A stretch of 64,000 nt of DNA, from assembly GCF_009795715.1 (NCBI RefSeq), contig NZ_WTCR01000010.1:1-64000 (forward strand), given 5' to 3'. The notes beneath the pieces were generated by a model. It did no database searches. It saw only the letters and a program-made list of their open reading frames with translations, and was not told the DNA's origin. The position numbers and the translations under genes were made by a program. This document shows, piece after piece, positions 24,358 through 33,635 of this stretch. Every line of letters begins with the position of its first letter. Position 1 is the stretch's first letter. The DNA comes from Labilibaculum euxinicum. GTDB taxonomy: Bacteria; Bacteroidota; Bacteroidia; Bacteroidales; Marinifilaceae.

Positions 24358-25611
24358 ATGTCAATGGATCGTAAAATTGAAGTGAAGAAGGGTTTTAAAA
24401 CCAAACATATTTATATCCTTATTGGGATCATATTTCTTGGATTTTTAGTGTGGTTGCTCTTGAGCAGTTCTACCTCTACCTATCGAACCGAACTCGATAA
24501 ACTCACCATATCAGACGTTTCGCAGGCAGAGTTTAAAGATTACATTTCGATTATCGGAACGGTTGAACCCAAAACAACCATCTATCTGGATGTTGAAGAA
24601 GGTGGTAAAGTTGTCGAAAAATTAATTGACGAAGGAGAATTGGTGAAAAAAGGCGATATTATTATCAGGCTGATTAACAACGATCTTAAATTGCAGATTC
24701 TCAATACCGAGTCGTCGCTTGCCTATCAGGCCAATGAGCTGCGCAATACTTTGATTAATATGGAACAGCAGAAAATCAGCAACAAACAGCAAATTCTTAG
24801 CATCGACAGTGATATCATCAGACAAAAAAGACAATACGAACAGAACCAACTTTTATTCGAAAAGGGATTTATCTCCAAAGAAGTCTACTTAAGATCGAAG
24901 GAAGATTATGACCTTTCCCTGCAAGACCGCCAGTTAAGATATCAACGAATGGTTCAGGACTCCATTTTTCGGGAGAATCAGAAAACACAAATGAACAGCA
25001 GTCTGAATAACATGAAACAAAACCTCGAAATGGTTCGGGAGCGCTTGGAGAATTTGAACATTAAAGCTCCGGCTGATGGTCAGCTGGGAAGTCTGGATAT
25101 TGAAATCGGTCAATCGATTAACCGGGGCGAAAGAATAGGCCAGCTTCATATTCTGAACAATTTTAAAGTGCTTGCCGAGGTCGACGAACATTATATTGAC
25201 CGTGTCCGCCGCGATTTAAGTGCTTCGCTGCAGCGAAACGATCAGGAGTTTATTTTGAAAACTAAAAAAGTATATCCGGAAGTTCGCGATGGCCGTTTTA
25301 AGGTGGATCTGATTTTTGATGGAAAATCGCCGGAGAATCTGCGCACCGGACAAACCTATCACATAAAACTGGAATTGGGACAAGCCGTTGAAGCTACACT
25401 GCTGTCCCGTGGTGGATTCTTTCAAAGCACGGGCGGACAATGGGTATTTGTTTTGGATGAATCGGGACGGTTTGCCACCAAACGAAACATCAAAATCGGC
25501 AGACAAAATTCTCAATATTTCGAGGTATTGGAAGGATTGCAGACAGGTGAGAAAGTGATTACATCCAGTTACGATACTTTCGGAGATAATGAACGGATTG
25601 ATTTTAAATAA
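24358..25611 (+). CDS. HlyD/MacA-type periplasmic adaptor (membrane-fusion protein)
   Basis: 417 residues. One N-terminal TM (IYILIGIIFLGFLVWLLLSS, about 16-36), then a lipoyl-like half-motif (GGKVVEKLIDEGELVKKGD), a long alpha-helical hairpin (about 120-230, Gln/Asn/Arg rich), the second lipoyl half (NIKAPADGQLGSLDIEIGQS) and beta-barrel/membrane-proximal domains. It links an inner-membrane ABC pump to an outer-membrane channel. It is the first gene of the ABC array. No TolC-like gene is in the cluster, so the outer-membrane partner must be encoded elsewhere. Confidence 0.87.
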   Translation: MSMDRKIEVKKGFKTKHIYILIGIIFLGFLVWLLLSSSTSTYRTELDKLTISDVSQAEFKDYISIIGTVEPKTTIYLDVEEGGKVVEKLIDEGELVKKGDIIIRLINNDLKLQILNTESSLAYQANELRNTLINMEQQKISNKQQILSIDSDIIRQKRQYEQNQLLFEKGFISKEVYLRSKEDYDLSLQDRQLRYQRMVQDSIFRENQKTQMNSSLNNMKQNLEMVRERLENLNIKAPADGQLGSLDIEIGQSINRGERIGQLHILNNFKVLAEVDEHYIDRVRRDLSASLQRNDQEFILKTKKVYPEVRDGRFKVDLIFDGKSPENLRTGQTYHIKLELGQAVEATLLSRGGFFQSTGGQWVFVLDESGRFATKRNIKIGRQNSQYFEVLEGLQTGEKVITSSYDTFGDNERIDFK

Positions 25612-25728
25612 CAACAACCATACTGATCGTAAAACATCATAATAAATAGAATTTAGTAATTTACCCGTAAATCCCCTGCAGGGACTTAAGTAATAACACT
25701 TTATTATTCAACAAAAAAATAAATAGCT

Positions 25729-26418
25729 ATGATTAACACAGTAAACCTAAGTAAGGTATTTAGAACCGATGAGATTGAAACTTTGGCTCTTAACAATGTA
25801 AATCTGAAAATCAACAAAGGCGAATTTGCTGCCATTATGGGTCCATCGGGTTGCGGTAAATCTACCCTGATGAATATTCTGGGTTTGCTCGATAATCCTT
25901 CGGAAGGACAATACACGTTTGATAGTACCGAAGTATCGGGTTTAAAAGAAGGTCAGCGCACCGATCTGCGAAAAGGTAACATTGGTTTTGTTTTTCAGAG
26001 TTTTAACCTGATTGATGAGTTGAATGTATTCGAAAATGTTGAAATGCCATTGGTTTATCAGCGAATCAGCAGTAAAACCAGAAAAGAGATGGTGAACAAA
26101 GTTCTGGATCGAATGAACATGAGTCATCGTGCACAACACTATCCTCAACAGCTGTCCGGTGGTCAGCAGCAGCGTGTGGCAATAGCCCGTGCGGTTGTTT
26201 CCAACCCAGGATTAATTCTTGCCGATGAGCCAACGGGTAATCTGGATTCGAAAAACGGACAAGAAGTAATGGAACTGCTTACCGAACTAAACCGCGAAGG
26301 AACAACAATCATCATGGTAACTCACTCCATACAAGATGCCGGCTATGCTCACCGAATCATCAATCTGTTTGATGGAAAAGTTGTGATGGAAGAAAGTCTG
26401 GTTGAGGAAGTAATGTAA
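25729..26418 (+). CDS. ABC transporter ATP-binding protein, MacB/LolD type
   Basis: 229 residues. Walker A GPSGCGKS (38-45), Q-loop VFQSFNL, signature [15 protein letters not shown] (142-156), Walker B LILADEP (162-168) and H-loop VTHS are complete. It is the only ATPase in the array and is followed by six permease genes, so one ATPase dimer probably serves several alternative permeases. 117 bp separate it from the adaptor gene and 45 bp from the first permease. Confidence 0.9.
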   Translation: MINTVNLSKVFRTDEIETLALNNVNLKINKGEFAAIMGPSGCGKSTLMNILGLLDNPSEGQYTFDSTEVSGLKEGQRTDLRKGNIGFVFQSFNLIDELNVFENVEMPLVYQRISSKTRKEMVNKVLDRMNMSHRAQHYPQQLSGGQQQRVAIARAVVSNPGLILADEPTGNLDSKNGQEVMELLTELNREGTTIIMVTHSIQDAGYAHRIINLFDGKVVMEESLVEEVM

Positions 26419-26463
26419 TTCTATTCTCTCAAAATTTATTGATAATTATTAAATGCGTAAATC

Positions 26464-28782
26464 ATGATATCTAATCATTTGAAATCTTTTGCTCTGCACC
26501 TTTGGAAAAATAAACTTTATAGTGTGATCACTATTTTGGGTTTTGCCATATCAATCATGTTTATTCTCCTTTTGAGTATTTATATAAAAAATGAATATTC
26601 GGCCGATCAATTTCATTTGAAAAAAGACAGGATTTTTCGTATGACTCATGGGGAAGAATCTGGTTTTGCACCCCCATCCGGACCATTGCTGGTGCAAAAA
26701 TTTCCGGAAGTAGAAAATTTTGCCAGAACCCGAAATATAGGAGTTTATGTAAAAGCTCCCGGCACTCCTAAATTGAAAAACCTGACACTATTTGCAGATT
26801 CATCCTTTCTTAGCATTTTCTCATTCAAGATGCTTAACGGCGATAATAAAACTGCATTAAGCAGGGGAAACGCAGTTGTTTTAACGAAATCTTTTGCTTA
26901 TAAACTGTTTGGTAAACTTCCGGAATTGGGAACGACTCTTACAATTAACGATGATTTTGACCTTGAAGTAACCGGCATTATGGAAGATGTACCTGACAAC
27001 ACGCACTTTCAGAAATTTGATATGCTTGTTAATTTCCCTACTCTGGGAAAAGTATTTGGGATGAGTGATTTTTTGGAATCGTATAACAGCAATTCTTACG
27101 GCTTGTATATTTTAACGAAACCCAATACCAATATTCAGGCTAAAGCTCCCGAAATATTAAAAATATTCAAGGAAGTTAATTGGATGTTTAAACGAGAATA
27201 TGCAACATCTATTGAATTAGAGCCAATTGTTGATTCGTACTTCAGTACGTCCATATCCTACGATACTAAGAATAAAAGCAAAGGTTTTCTTCAGATATTA
27301 TCGGGTATTGTATTTCTGATATTGGTGCTTTCCATTATCAACTACGTGAATCTTACGGTCGCTCAATCGTCGTTTCGAAGCCGTGAAATTGCAATCAAAA
27401 AATTAATTGGCGGAAAGAAAAAAGACTTGTTTTTGCAAAGTATGTCCGAATCGATTATCCTTAGCTTCTTCTCTTTACTCCTTGCAGTTATCTTGTGTTT
27501 TCAGGTAGTTCCGGTTTTCAATTATTTACTGGATGCAAAACTCAATTTTATTGATGAATTCACATGGATCAATATTTGCATTGCTCTTTTATTTATGGGT
27601 GCTATTGGCATTATTTCAGGAATAATCCCCGCCATTAAAATTGCAAGGTTTGATCCCATTGATGTTATGAAAGGTAAAATCAGAATGAAGGAGAAAAGTA
27701 TCTATTCCCGAATCATGGTTAGTTTTCAATACCTCATTATTATTACCTTAATCACAAGTGCTTTTTTCATCAATAAACAAACTAATTTTCTGCGGAATCA
27801 TCAACTGGGTTTCGAACAGGAAAACATGCTTTGTTTTGAGAGCGAAATACCTCGTGAGAAACAGCGTGTTTTGCAGGAAATACTGAAAAAAATCCCCGGA
27901 GTTGAAGATGTTTGTTTAAGTGCCGGCACACCCCTTGACGGAGGGAACAACTTATGTTTTACCTATAACGACAAAGAGCTAAGCTTTCAACATTTTATTG
28001 TAGATACCAGTTTTTTTAGATTGTTGAACATTCCGATTAGAAAAACAGGCATTGCCTTTTCTAAAGACATTTGCTTGCTGAATGAAGCCGCGGTAAAAGA
28101 ATTGGAATTGCCCGAAAATGAGAGCAATTTCAAACTACAAGGTACTGAATACCCCATTTACGGAATCGTCAAAAATTTCCATTTCAGGGATTTAAAAAGC
28201 AAATTAGGCCCTGCTTATTTTCACATTCTAAAACCCGGTCAGTATGCCTGGAGCTATGTAATAAAATTAAATGGTAAAAATAATTACGAAACCATTCAAA
28301 AAATTAAAAAAGCACACAGCGACTTTACTGATGGTACGCCATTACAATTGGAATTCTTTGACGAAACGGTTCACAACTGGTACGAAAAGGAAGACAAAAC
28401 CGGCAAAATTGTAATGTATTTTACTCTGCTAACTGTAATTATTTCGGTTATGGGATTGTTTGCCATGTCGCTTTATTACGTTCAGCAAAAAAGAAAAGAA
28501 ATCGGCATCCGCAAAGTTAACGGAGCCAAAACCAAAGAAATACTGGCTATGCTAAACAAAGATTTCCTGAAATGGGTAGTCATTGCCTTTGTATTTGCCT
28601 GCCCCATTGCCTGGTATGCCATGCACAAATGGCTCGAGAACTTTGCCTATAAAACAGAACTATCTTGGTGGATTTTTGCCTTGGCAGGACTCATTGCCCT
28701 GGGAATTGCATTGCTTACGGTTTCGTTTCAATCGTGGAGAGCCGCTACAAGGAATCCGGTGGAGAGTTTGAGGTATGAATAA
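26464..28782 (+). CDS. FtsX-family permease 1 of 6 (double MacB_PCD-FtsX module)
   Basis: 772 residues, about twice a standard permease. Two modules, each with a leading TM, a periplasmic MacB_PCD domain and an FtsX domain of three TM segments: TM1 near 20-42, FtsX block about 280-400, second leading TM about 420-440, final FtsX block about 660-770. The coupling motif KEIGIRKVNGAKTKEI lies before the last TM pair. The final 71 codons including the stop (28570-28782) are nearly identical to those of the next five genes: 5 of 213 bases differ from permease 2 by eye. Confidence 0.88.
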   Translation: MISNHLKSFALHLWKNKLYSVITILGFAISIMFILLLSIYIKNEYSADQFHLKKDRIFRMTHGEESGFAPPSGPLLVQKFPEVENFARTRNIGVYVKAPGTPKLKNLTLFADSSFLSIFSFKMLNGDNKTALSRGNAVVLTKSFAYKLFGKLPELGTTLTINDDFDLEVTGIMEDVPDNTHFQKFDMLVNFPTLGKVFGMSDFLESYNSNSYGLYILTKPNTNIQAKAPEILKIFKEVNWMFKREYATSIELEPIVDSYFSTSISYDTKNKSKGFLQILSGIVFLILVLSIINYVNLTVAQSSFRSREIAIKKLIGGKKKDLFLQSMSESIILSFFSLLLAVILCFQVVPVFNYLLDAKLNFIDEFTWINICIALLFMGAIGIISGIIPAIKIARFDPIDVMKGKIRMKEKSIYSRIMVSFQYLIIITLITSAFFINKQTNFLRNHQLGFEQENMLCFESEIPREKQRVLQEILKKIPGVEDVCLSAGTPLDGGNNLCFTYNDKELSFQHFIVDTSFFRLLNIPIRKTGIAFSKDICLLNEAAVKELELPENESNFKLQGTEYPIYGIVKNFHFRDLKSKLGPAYFHILKPGQYAWSYVIKLNGKNNYETIQKIKKAHSDFTDGTPLQLEFFDETVHNWYEKEDKTGKIVMYFTLLTVIISVMGLFAMSLYYVQQKRKEIGIRKVNGAKTKEILAMLNKDFLKWVVIAFVFACPIAWYAMHKWLENFAYKTELSWWIFALAGLIALGIALLTVSFQSWRAATRNPVESLRYE

Positions 28783-28797
28783 ATCTAAAATGACAAT

Positions 28798-31188
28798 ATG
28801 CTTTGGTACAATTTTAAATACGCAATAAGAAACATTCTTAGACAGAAAACCTATAGTATCACAAATATTATTGGCTTGTCCGTTTCGCTTGCTTCCGTTT
28901 TTTTAATTCTTTATTACATTCAATTTGAGACTGGCTTTGATCAATATTTTTCTAATAGTGATAGAGTTGTCCGTTTCACAATAGAATATCAAAAAAAAGA
29001 TTACAACAATCATTTTGCACGAGTAAAAAATCCTGTTATTCAATACTTGGCTGATGATTTTCCGGAGGTAGAATATATGGCTCGTCTTTCTCCATTTAAA
29101 CAGTGTGCTGTAAAAATTGGTGAAAACAAATTTTACAGCAAAGGAGCTTATGCCACCGATTCGAATTATTTCAAAGTTTTCAATGGCACATTGTTGTTGG
29201 GAAATCCCAATAAAATATTAAATTCTAAAGGTCAGGCTGTTATTTCAGAATCGCTTCGAAACAAATTCTTTGGCCCAGAAAATCCGATAGGCAAGCAAAT
29301 TTCTTTGGAGCATCTACACGATCCAAAATTTCATAATTATACTATTGTTGGAATCCTAAAAGATGTTCCCGCACAATCTCATTTTCATCCTGAAATTCTA
29401 ATCTCTCTCGAAAATCAAGCTGATTATTCAGCATGGAATTATACCTATTTACTCTTAGACAAAGCTGAGAGTATTAAAAGGGTGAGTAAACAGTTTAATC
29501 AATTTAAGAAAAAACATTTTAGTGAAAAAGATATAACCTCCAACATTCTTCATCTGCAAGCTATTCATGATATTCATCTTCATAGTAACAAGGACAGAGA
29601 AATTGAAATCAATGGAGATATAAAAAACATTCATTTCTTAATACTATTGACCATTCTTATCTTTCTTGTTGCTTTATTAAATTTCACAAATATTAATATC
29701 GTTTCTACAAAAGAACGATCTAGAAACATATTAATAAACCATTTATTGGGTGGAAAATTGCAGCACATTGCAATGGTTGCTTTGTGGCAAAACTTACTAA
29801 TTGTTGGGGTTTCGGTTGTTTTAGGAATTGGCTTGGCTCGAATTGCTTATTCGAGTTTTCAACAATTATTTTACTTACCAGATTTTATTATTACAAAGTC
29901 TACTCTCAAGCACTTCTTACAAATAATCTTTTTTCTTATTGTATGTGGTTCTTTAATAGGAACCTTACCATTACTAAAGCACAAATTAAAATCTAATTTA
30001 CTCAATAAGACTTCTCTAAGTTTACAAGCCAAATCTGGAAAAAAAACAAGAGGAGTGTTACTATCTCTTCAATTTGCAATTGTAGTCGGCTTATTAATTA
30101 CCACTTTCGTTATTCAAAGTCAAATTAATCTGTTAATGGAAAACCGACTGGGAGGAACGAACAAAAATATTATCAACATTACCGATGTATCGCCCTCTCT
30201 AACTTCTAAATATGATCTCTTTAAAAATAAATTATTAAAAATCTCAGGAATTGAAAACGTTACTGCTTCAATGGAGGAACCCAGTGGTGAAATAATGGAT
30301 GCTTTTCCCTATCATCTGGAAGGTGTTACCCAAGAAGAATTCTCCAGTAATCCGTTAAATGTATTTACATGTGATCACAATTTCCTTGATTTTTATCATG
30401 TACAAATATTGGCTGGAAACAACTTCACTTCAGATACTGTAAGCAAACAATATATTCTTAATAAAACAGCATTACAATACATTGATCCAAAACTACAAGC
30501 CGAAGATTTCCTAAACAGATCATTTGAGTTCAACTTTTTTTACAAGAAACTTTTACCCAAAGGACAAATCGTTGGAATTTGTGATGATCTGCATTTAACC
30601 AGCATGAATGAAAAGGAAAAACCATTGGCAATTCATTATCAAAACATGGTTAATTCGTGCATAAGCATACGCTTTACCCCAGAAGCCCTTCAAAGTGCTT
30701 TAAGTGGCATTCAAGATACATGGCAAGAATTATTCCCTGATTATGCACTAAGCTATCAATTCATTGATGATTTGTATTTACAACGATATCAACAATACAT
30801 CAACCAGCGGAATTTCCTCAGTGCTTTATCCTTACTGGCAATCCTAATTGCTTGTATCGGCCTAATTGCAATCTCTATTTCAATTATACAAGCAAGAAAA
30901 AGAGAAATAAGCATTAGAAAGGTGAATGGAGCCAAATCTTTTGAGATCATACACCTGCTTAATAAATATTTCCTGAAATGGGTAGTCATCGCCTTTGTAT
31001 TTGCCTGCCCCATTGCCTGGTATGCCATGCACAAATGGCTCGAAAACTTTGCCTACAAAACAGAACTATCTTGGTGGATTTTTGCCTTGGCAGGACTCAT
31101 TGCCCTGGGAATTGCATTGCTTACGGTTTCGTTTCAATCGTGGAGAGCCGCTACAAGAAATCCGGTGGAGAGTTTGAGGTATGAGTAA
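28798..31188 (+). CDS. FtsX-family permease 2 of 6
   Basis: 796 residues with the same double-module architecture. It begins MLWYNFKYAIRNILRQKTYS with TM1, and has a middle FtsX block around 275-400 (IHFLILLTILIFLVALLNFT) and a final block preceded by KREISIRKVNGAKSFEI. Starts 15 bp after permease 1; the spacer and first codons (CTAAAA..ATATGCTTTGGTA) are nearly repeated before permease 6, which also begins MLWY. Overall similarity to permease 1 is low except for the shared last 213 bp (30976-31188). Confidence 0.88.
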   Translation: MLWYNFKYAIRNILRQKTYSITNIIGLSVSLASVFLILYYIQFETGFDQYFSNSDRVVRFTIEYQKKDYNNHFARVKNPVIQYLADDFPEVEYMARLSPFKQCAVKIGENKFYSKGAYATDSNYFKVFNGTLLLGNPNKILNSKGQAVISESLRNKFFGPENPIGKQISLEHLHDPKFHNYTIVGILKDVPAQSHFHPEILISLENQADYSAWNYTYLLLDKAESIKRVSKQFNQFKKKHFSEKDITSNILHLQAIHDIHLHSNKDREIEINGDIKNIHFLILLTILIFLVALLNFTNINIVSTKERSRNILINHLLGGKLQHIAMVALWQNLLIVGVSVVLGIGLARIAYSSFQQLFYLPDFIITKSTLKHFLQIIFFLIVCGSLIGTLPLLKHKLKSNLLNKTSLSLQAKSGKKTRGVLLSLQFAIVVGLLITTFVIQSQINLLMENRLGGTNKNIINITDVSPSLTSKYDLFKNKLLKISGIENVTASMEEPSGEIMDAFPYHLEGVTQEEFSSNPLNVFTCDHNFLDFYHVQILAGNNFTSDTVSKQYILNKTALQYIDPKLQAEDFLNRSFEFNFFYKKLLPKGQIVGICDDLHLTSMNEKEKPLAIHYQNMVNSCISIRFTPEALQSALSGIQDTWQELFPDYALSYQFIDDLYLQRYQQYINQRNFLSALSLLAILIACIGLIAISISIIQARKREISIRKVNGAKSFEIIHLLNKYFLKWVVIAFVFACPIAWYAMHKWLENFAYKTELSWWIFALAGLIALGIALLTVSFQSWRAATRNPVESLRYE

Positions 31189-31249
31189 ATAATCGTTTCA
31201 AAAAACTCCTGAAGCAAAAAGAAAAACACCAACAGTAAAAACATATCCC

Positions 31250-33601
31250 ATGATCACATACGATATAAAATCAGCTCTAAAAAGTCTTTTCTCAGATAGA
31301 AAATTCACTTTGATCAATATAATTGGATTTGCTTTTGCAATATCTGTCTGTTTGGCTATCTCCTTATTTTTACTTCAAGAGTATTCCTACGATAGTTATC
31401 CTCAAAATGCTGATCGTATTGTTCGAATTATTGATTCGAATAAAAACTCAAGTAATATAGATTATCGAGTAAAAGATATCTTATTAGAAAACTATCCTGA
31501 ATTTGAAAATGCATGTTTGGTACAACGAGAAACGAATCCAACAAATATTAATATTGGCAGCAAAGCATTTAGCATTTCAGATATCATGTCCGTTGACGAT
31601 CAATTTTTTAAATTATTTTCGACTTCATTTTTATATGGAAATCCATCAAAACCATTTGAAAATATCAATTCGGCAATTCTTACAGAGAGTAAGGCCAAAC
31701 AATTATTTGGTTCGGAAAATCCCATTGGAAAGGAAGTTTTATTTGAAAGAACAAATCTTTTAACCATAACAGGAGTTATTAAAGATTTCCCATCCAATTC
31801 CAGTATATCGGCAGGTTTATTATTAAATGCTGAAAATGACGATTTTAAATTCTCATTTAGTTGCGAGAAATACTCAGATAAAAGTACTCATCGCTGGGAA
31901 TTTAGAATATATACTCTTATTGGTGAAGACATAGATCATCATGCTCTAAGTGAAAAAATCAATTCCAAGCTTGGTTCATTACAACCATATATTGATAAAA
32001 TTGGGTTTCTTCCTATTAAAAACATGTACTTAAATGACTCCACTATCGGGAGTCACTCAAAAAGAGGAAACCCGGAACTTCTAAAATTACTCGCAGCAAT
32101 TGCCTTCATTATATTAATCCTTGCCATGGTTAATTACATCAACCTAACACTGGCTCAACAAAATAAGCGAAATAAAACTACTGGCATCAAGAAAAGTTTT
32201 GGAGCATCCACTTCCGATTTATTTGTTCATTTTATTATTGAATCGGTAATCGTATCTGCAATTGCTTTCACTTTATCTATTGTTTTGGTCTATGCCTTAT
32301 CTCCTCTATATAATTCGGTATTTGGTTCTCCCATTTATATTGACAAATTGCTCGACACCTCTGTCCTGTTATGCTTGCTTGTGTGTATTTTAATCGTTGG
32401 TTGCATTAGTGGTATAGCTCCGGCTCTTGTTTTATCCAGATCGAATCCAAACGATATCATAAAAAAAACTGCCCGCCAAGGCAAAACTCAATCCTACTTT
32501 CGTAATGCACTTATCATTTTTCAGTTTACGGTTTCAATCGTCTTGATTATCTCCTTACTGGTTGTGCAAAAACAAATTTCATTTGTCAAAAACAAAAATC
32601 CCGGATTCTCAGAAGAACATCTGATCTGCCTTTCAATCCCCTATCTTCCAAAGGAAGAAAAATCAAAAACTCAATCATTGGTAAATGAACTAAGAAACTA
32701 TCCGTTTTTTCAAAATATATCTCTAACCAATGGTGTACCCGGCAAAATAAATTTTCAAATGGGATCTGGAATCGAAAATAAAGATCTTGCTATTCCTTGT
32801 TTAATTGTTGATACAGCTTTTATTTCCACTTTTCAACTTCAGATTGTAAAAGGTCGAAATTTAGAATCCGGAGATTACGGAAAAGTTTGTATGGTTAATG
32901 AATCATTCTATAATTACTTTGAATTTGCCAATTTAGAAAATAAAAAATATGATAATTACAGAGACGATGGTTTAGATATTATAGCCGTTGTGAATGATTT
33001 TCAATACGGATCTTCGCACAATAAAATAGCACCACTCTGTATTATATTTGCTGAGAATAATAATTATTATAATCTGAGCATAAGAATTGCAGCAAATAGT
33101 CTTCCCTCTGCAATGAAAACAATAAAAGAAAAATGGGGAGAAATAATGCCAGCCTATCCTCTTAAGTATCAATTCTTCGATGATTGGTTTGATCAGATGT
33201 ATGAGAAAGAAGAACATTTCGCCAAAACGATTGGGCTATTTGCTCTATTGGCTATTGCTATTTCTTGTTTTGGAATTTTAGGTCTCGCAATTTTCTCATC
33301 GGAACAACGCACAAAAGAAATAGGTGTTCGTAAAGTGAACGGAGCCAAAACCTACGAAATCATAAGCATGCTAAACAGAGGATTTTCTAAATGGATAGCC
33401 ATTGCCTTTGTAATTGCCTGCCCCATTGCCTGGTATGCCATGCACAAATGGCTCGAAAACTTTGCCTACAAAACAGAACTTAGCTGGTGGATTTTTGCCT
33501 TGGCAGGACTCATTTCCATGGGAATTGCATTGCTTACGGTTTCGTTTCAATCGTGGCGGGCAGCTACAAGGAATCCGGTGGAGAGTTTGAGGTATGAGTA
33601 A
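31250..33601 (+). CDS. FtsX-family permease 3 of 6
   Basis: 783 residues, same layout: TM1 (INIIGFAFAISVCLAISLFL), periplasmic domain, FtsX block with LKLLAAIAFIILILAMVNYI, second leading TM (LIIFQFTVSIVLIISLLVV), final block after KEIGVRKVNGAKTYEI. The periplasmic parts differ clearly from permeases 1 and 2, so binding specificity probably differs. The last 213 bp (33389-33601) belong to the shared 3' cassette, with WIAIAFVIACPIAWYAMHKW as its start. Confidence 0.88.
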   Translation: MITYDIKSALKSLFSDRKFTLINIIGFAFAISVCLAISLFLLQEYSYDSYPQNADRIVRIIDSNKNSSNIDYRVKDILLENYPEFENACLVQRETNPTNINIGSKAFSISDIMSVDDQFFKLFSTSFLYGNPSKPFENINSAILTESKAKQLFGSENPIGKEVLFERTNLLTITGVIKDFPSNSSISAGLLLNAENDDFKFSFSCEKYSDKSTHRWEFRIYTLIGEDIDHHALSEKINSKLGSLQPYIDKIGFLPIKNMYLNDSTIGSHSKRGNPELLKLLAAIAFIILILAMVNYINLTLAQQNKRNKTTGIKKSFGASTSDLFVHFIIESVIVSAIAFTLSIVLVYALSPLYNSVFGSPIYIDKLLDTSVLLCLLVCILIVGCISGIAPALVLSRSNPNDIIKKTARQGKTQSYFRNALIIFQFTVSIVLIISLLVVQKQISFVKNKNPGFSEEHLICLSIPYLPKEEKSKTQSLVNELRNYPFFQNISLTNGVPGKINFQMGSGIENKDLAIPCLIVDTAFISTFQLQIVKGRNLESGDYGKVCMVNESFYNYFEFANLENKKYDNYRDDGLDIIAVVNDFQYGSSHNKIAPLCIIFAENNNYYNLSIRIAANSLPSAMKTIKEKWGEIMPAYPLKYQFFDDWFDQMYEKEEHFAKTIGLFALLAIAISCFGILGLAIFSSEQRTKEIGVRKVNGAKTYEIISMLNRGFSKWIAIAFVIACPIAWYAMHKWLENFAYKTELSWWIFALAGLISMGIALLTVSFQSWRAATRNPVESLRYE

Positions 33602-33635
33602 ATCAATTAACGATTACAAATGAATAATTAATGCA

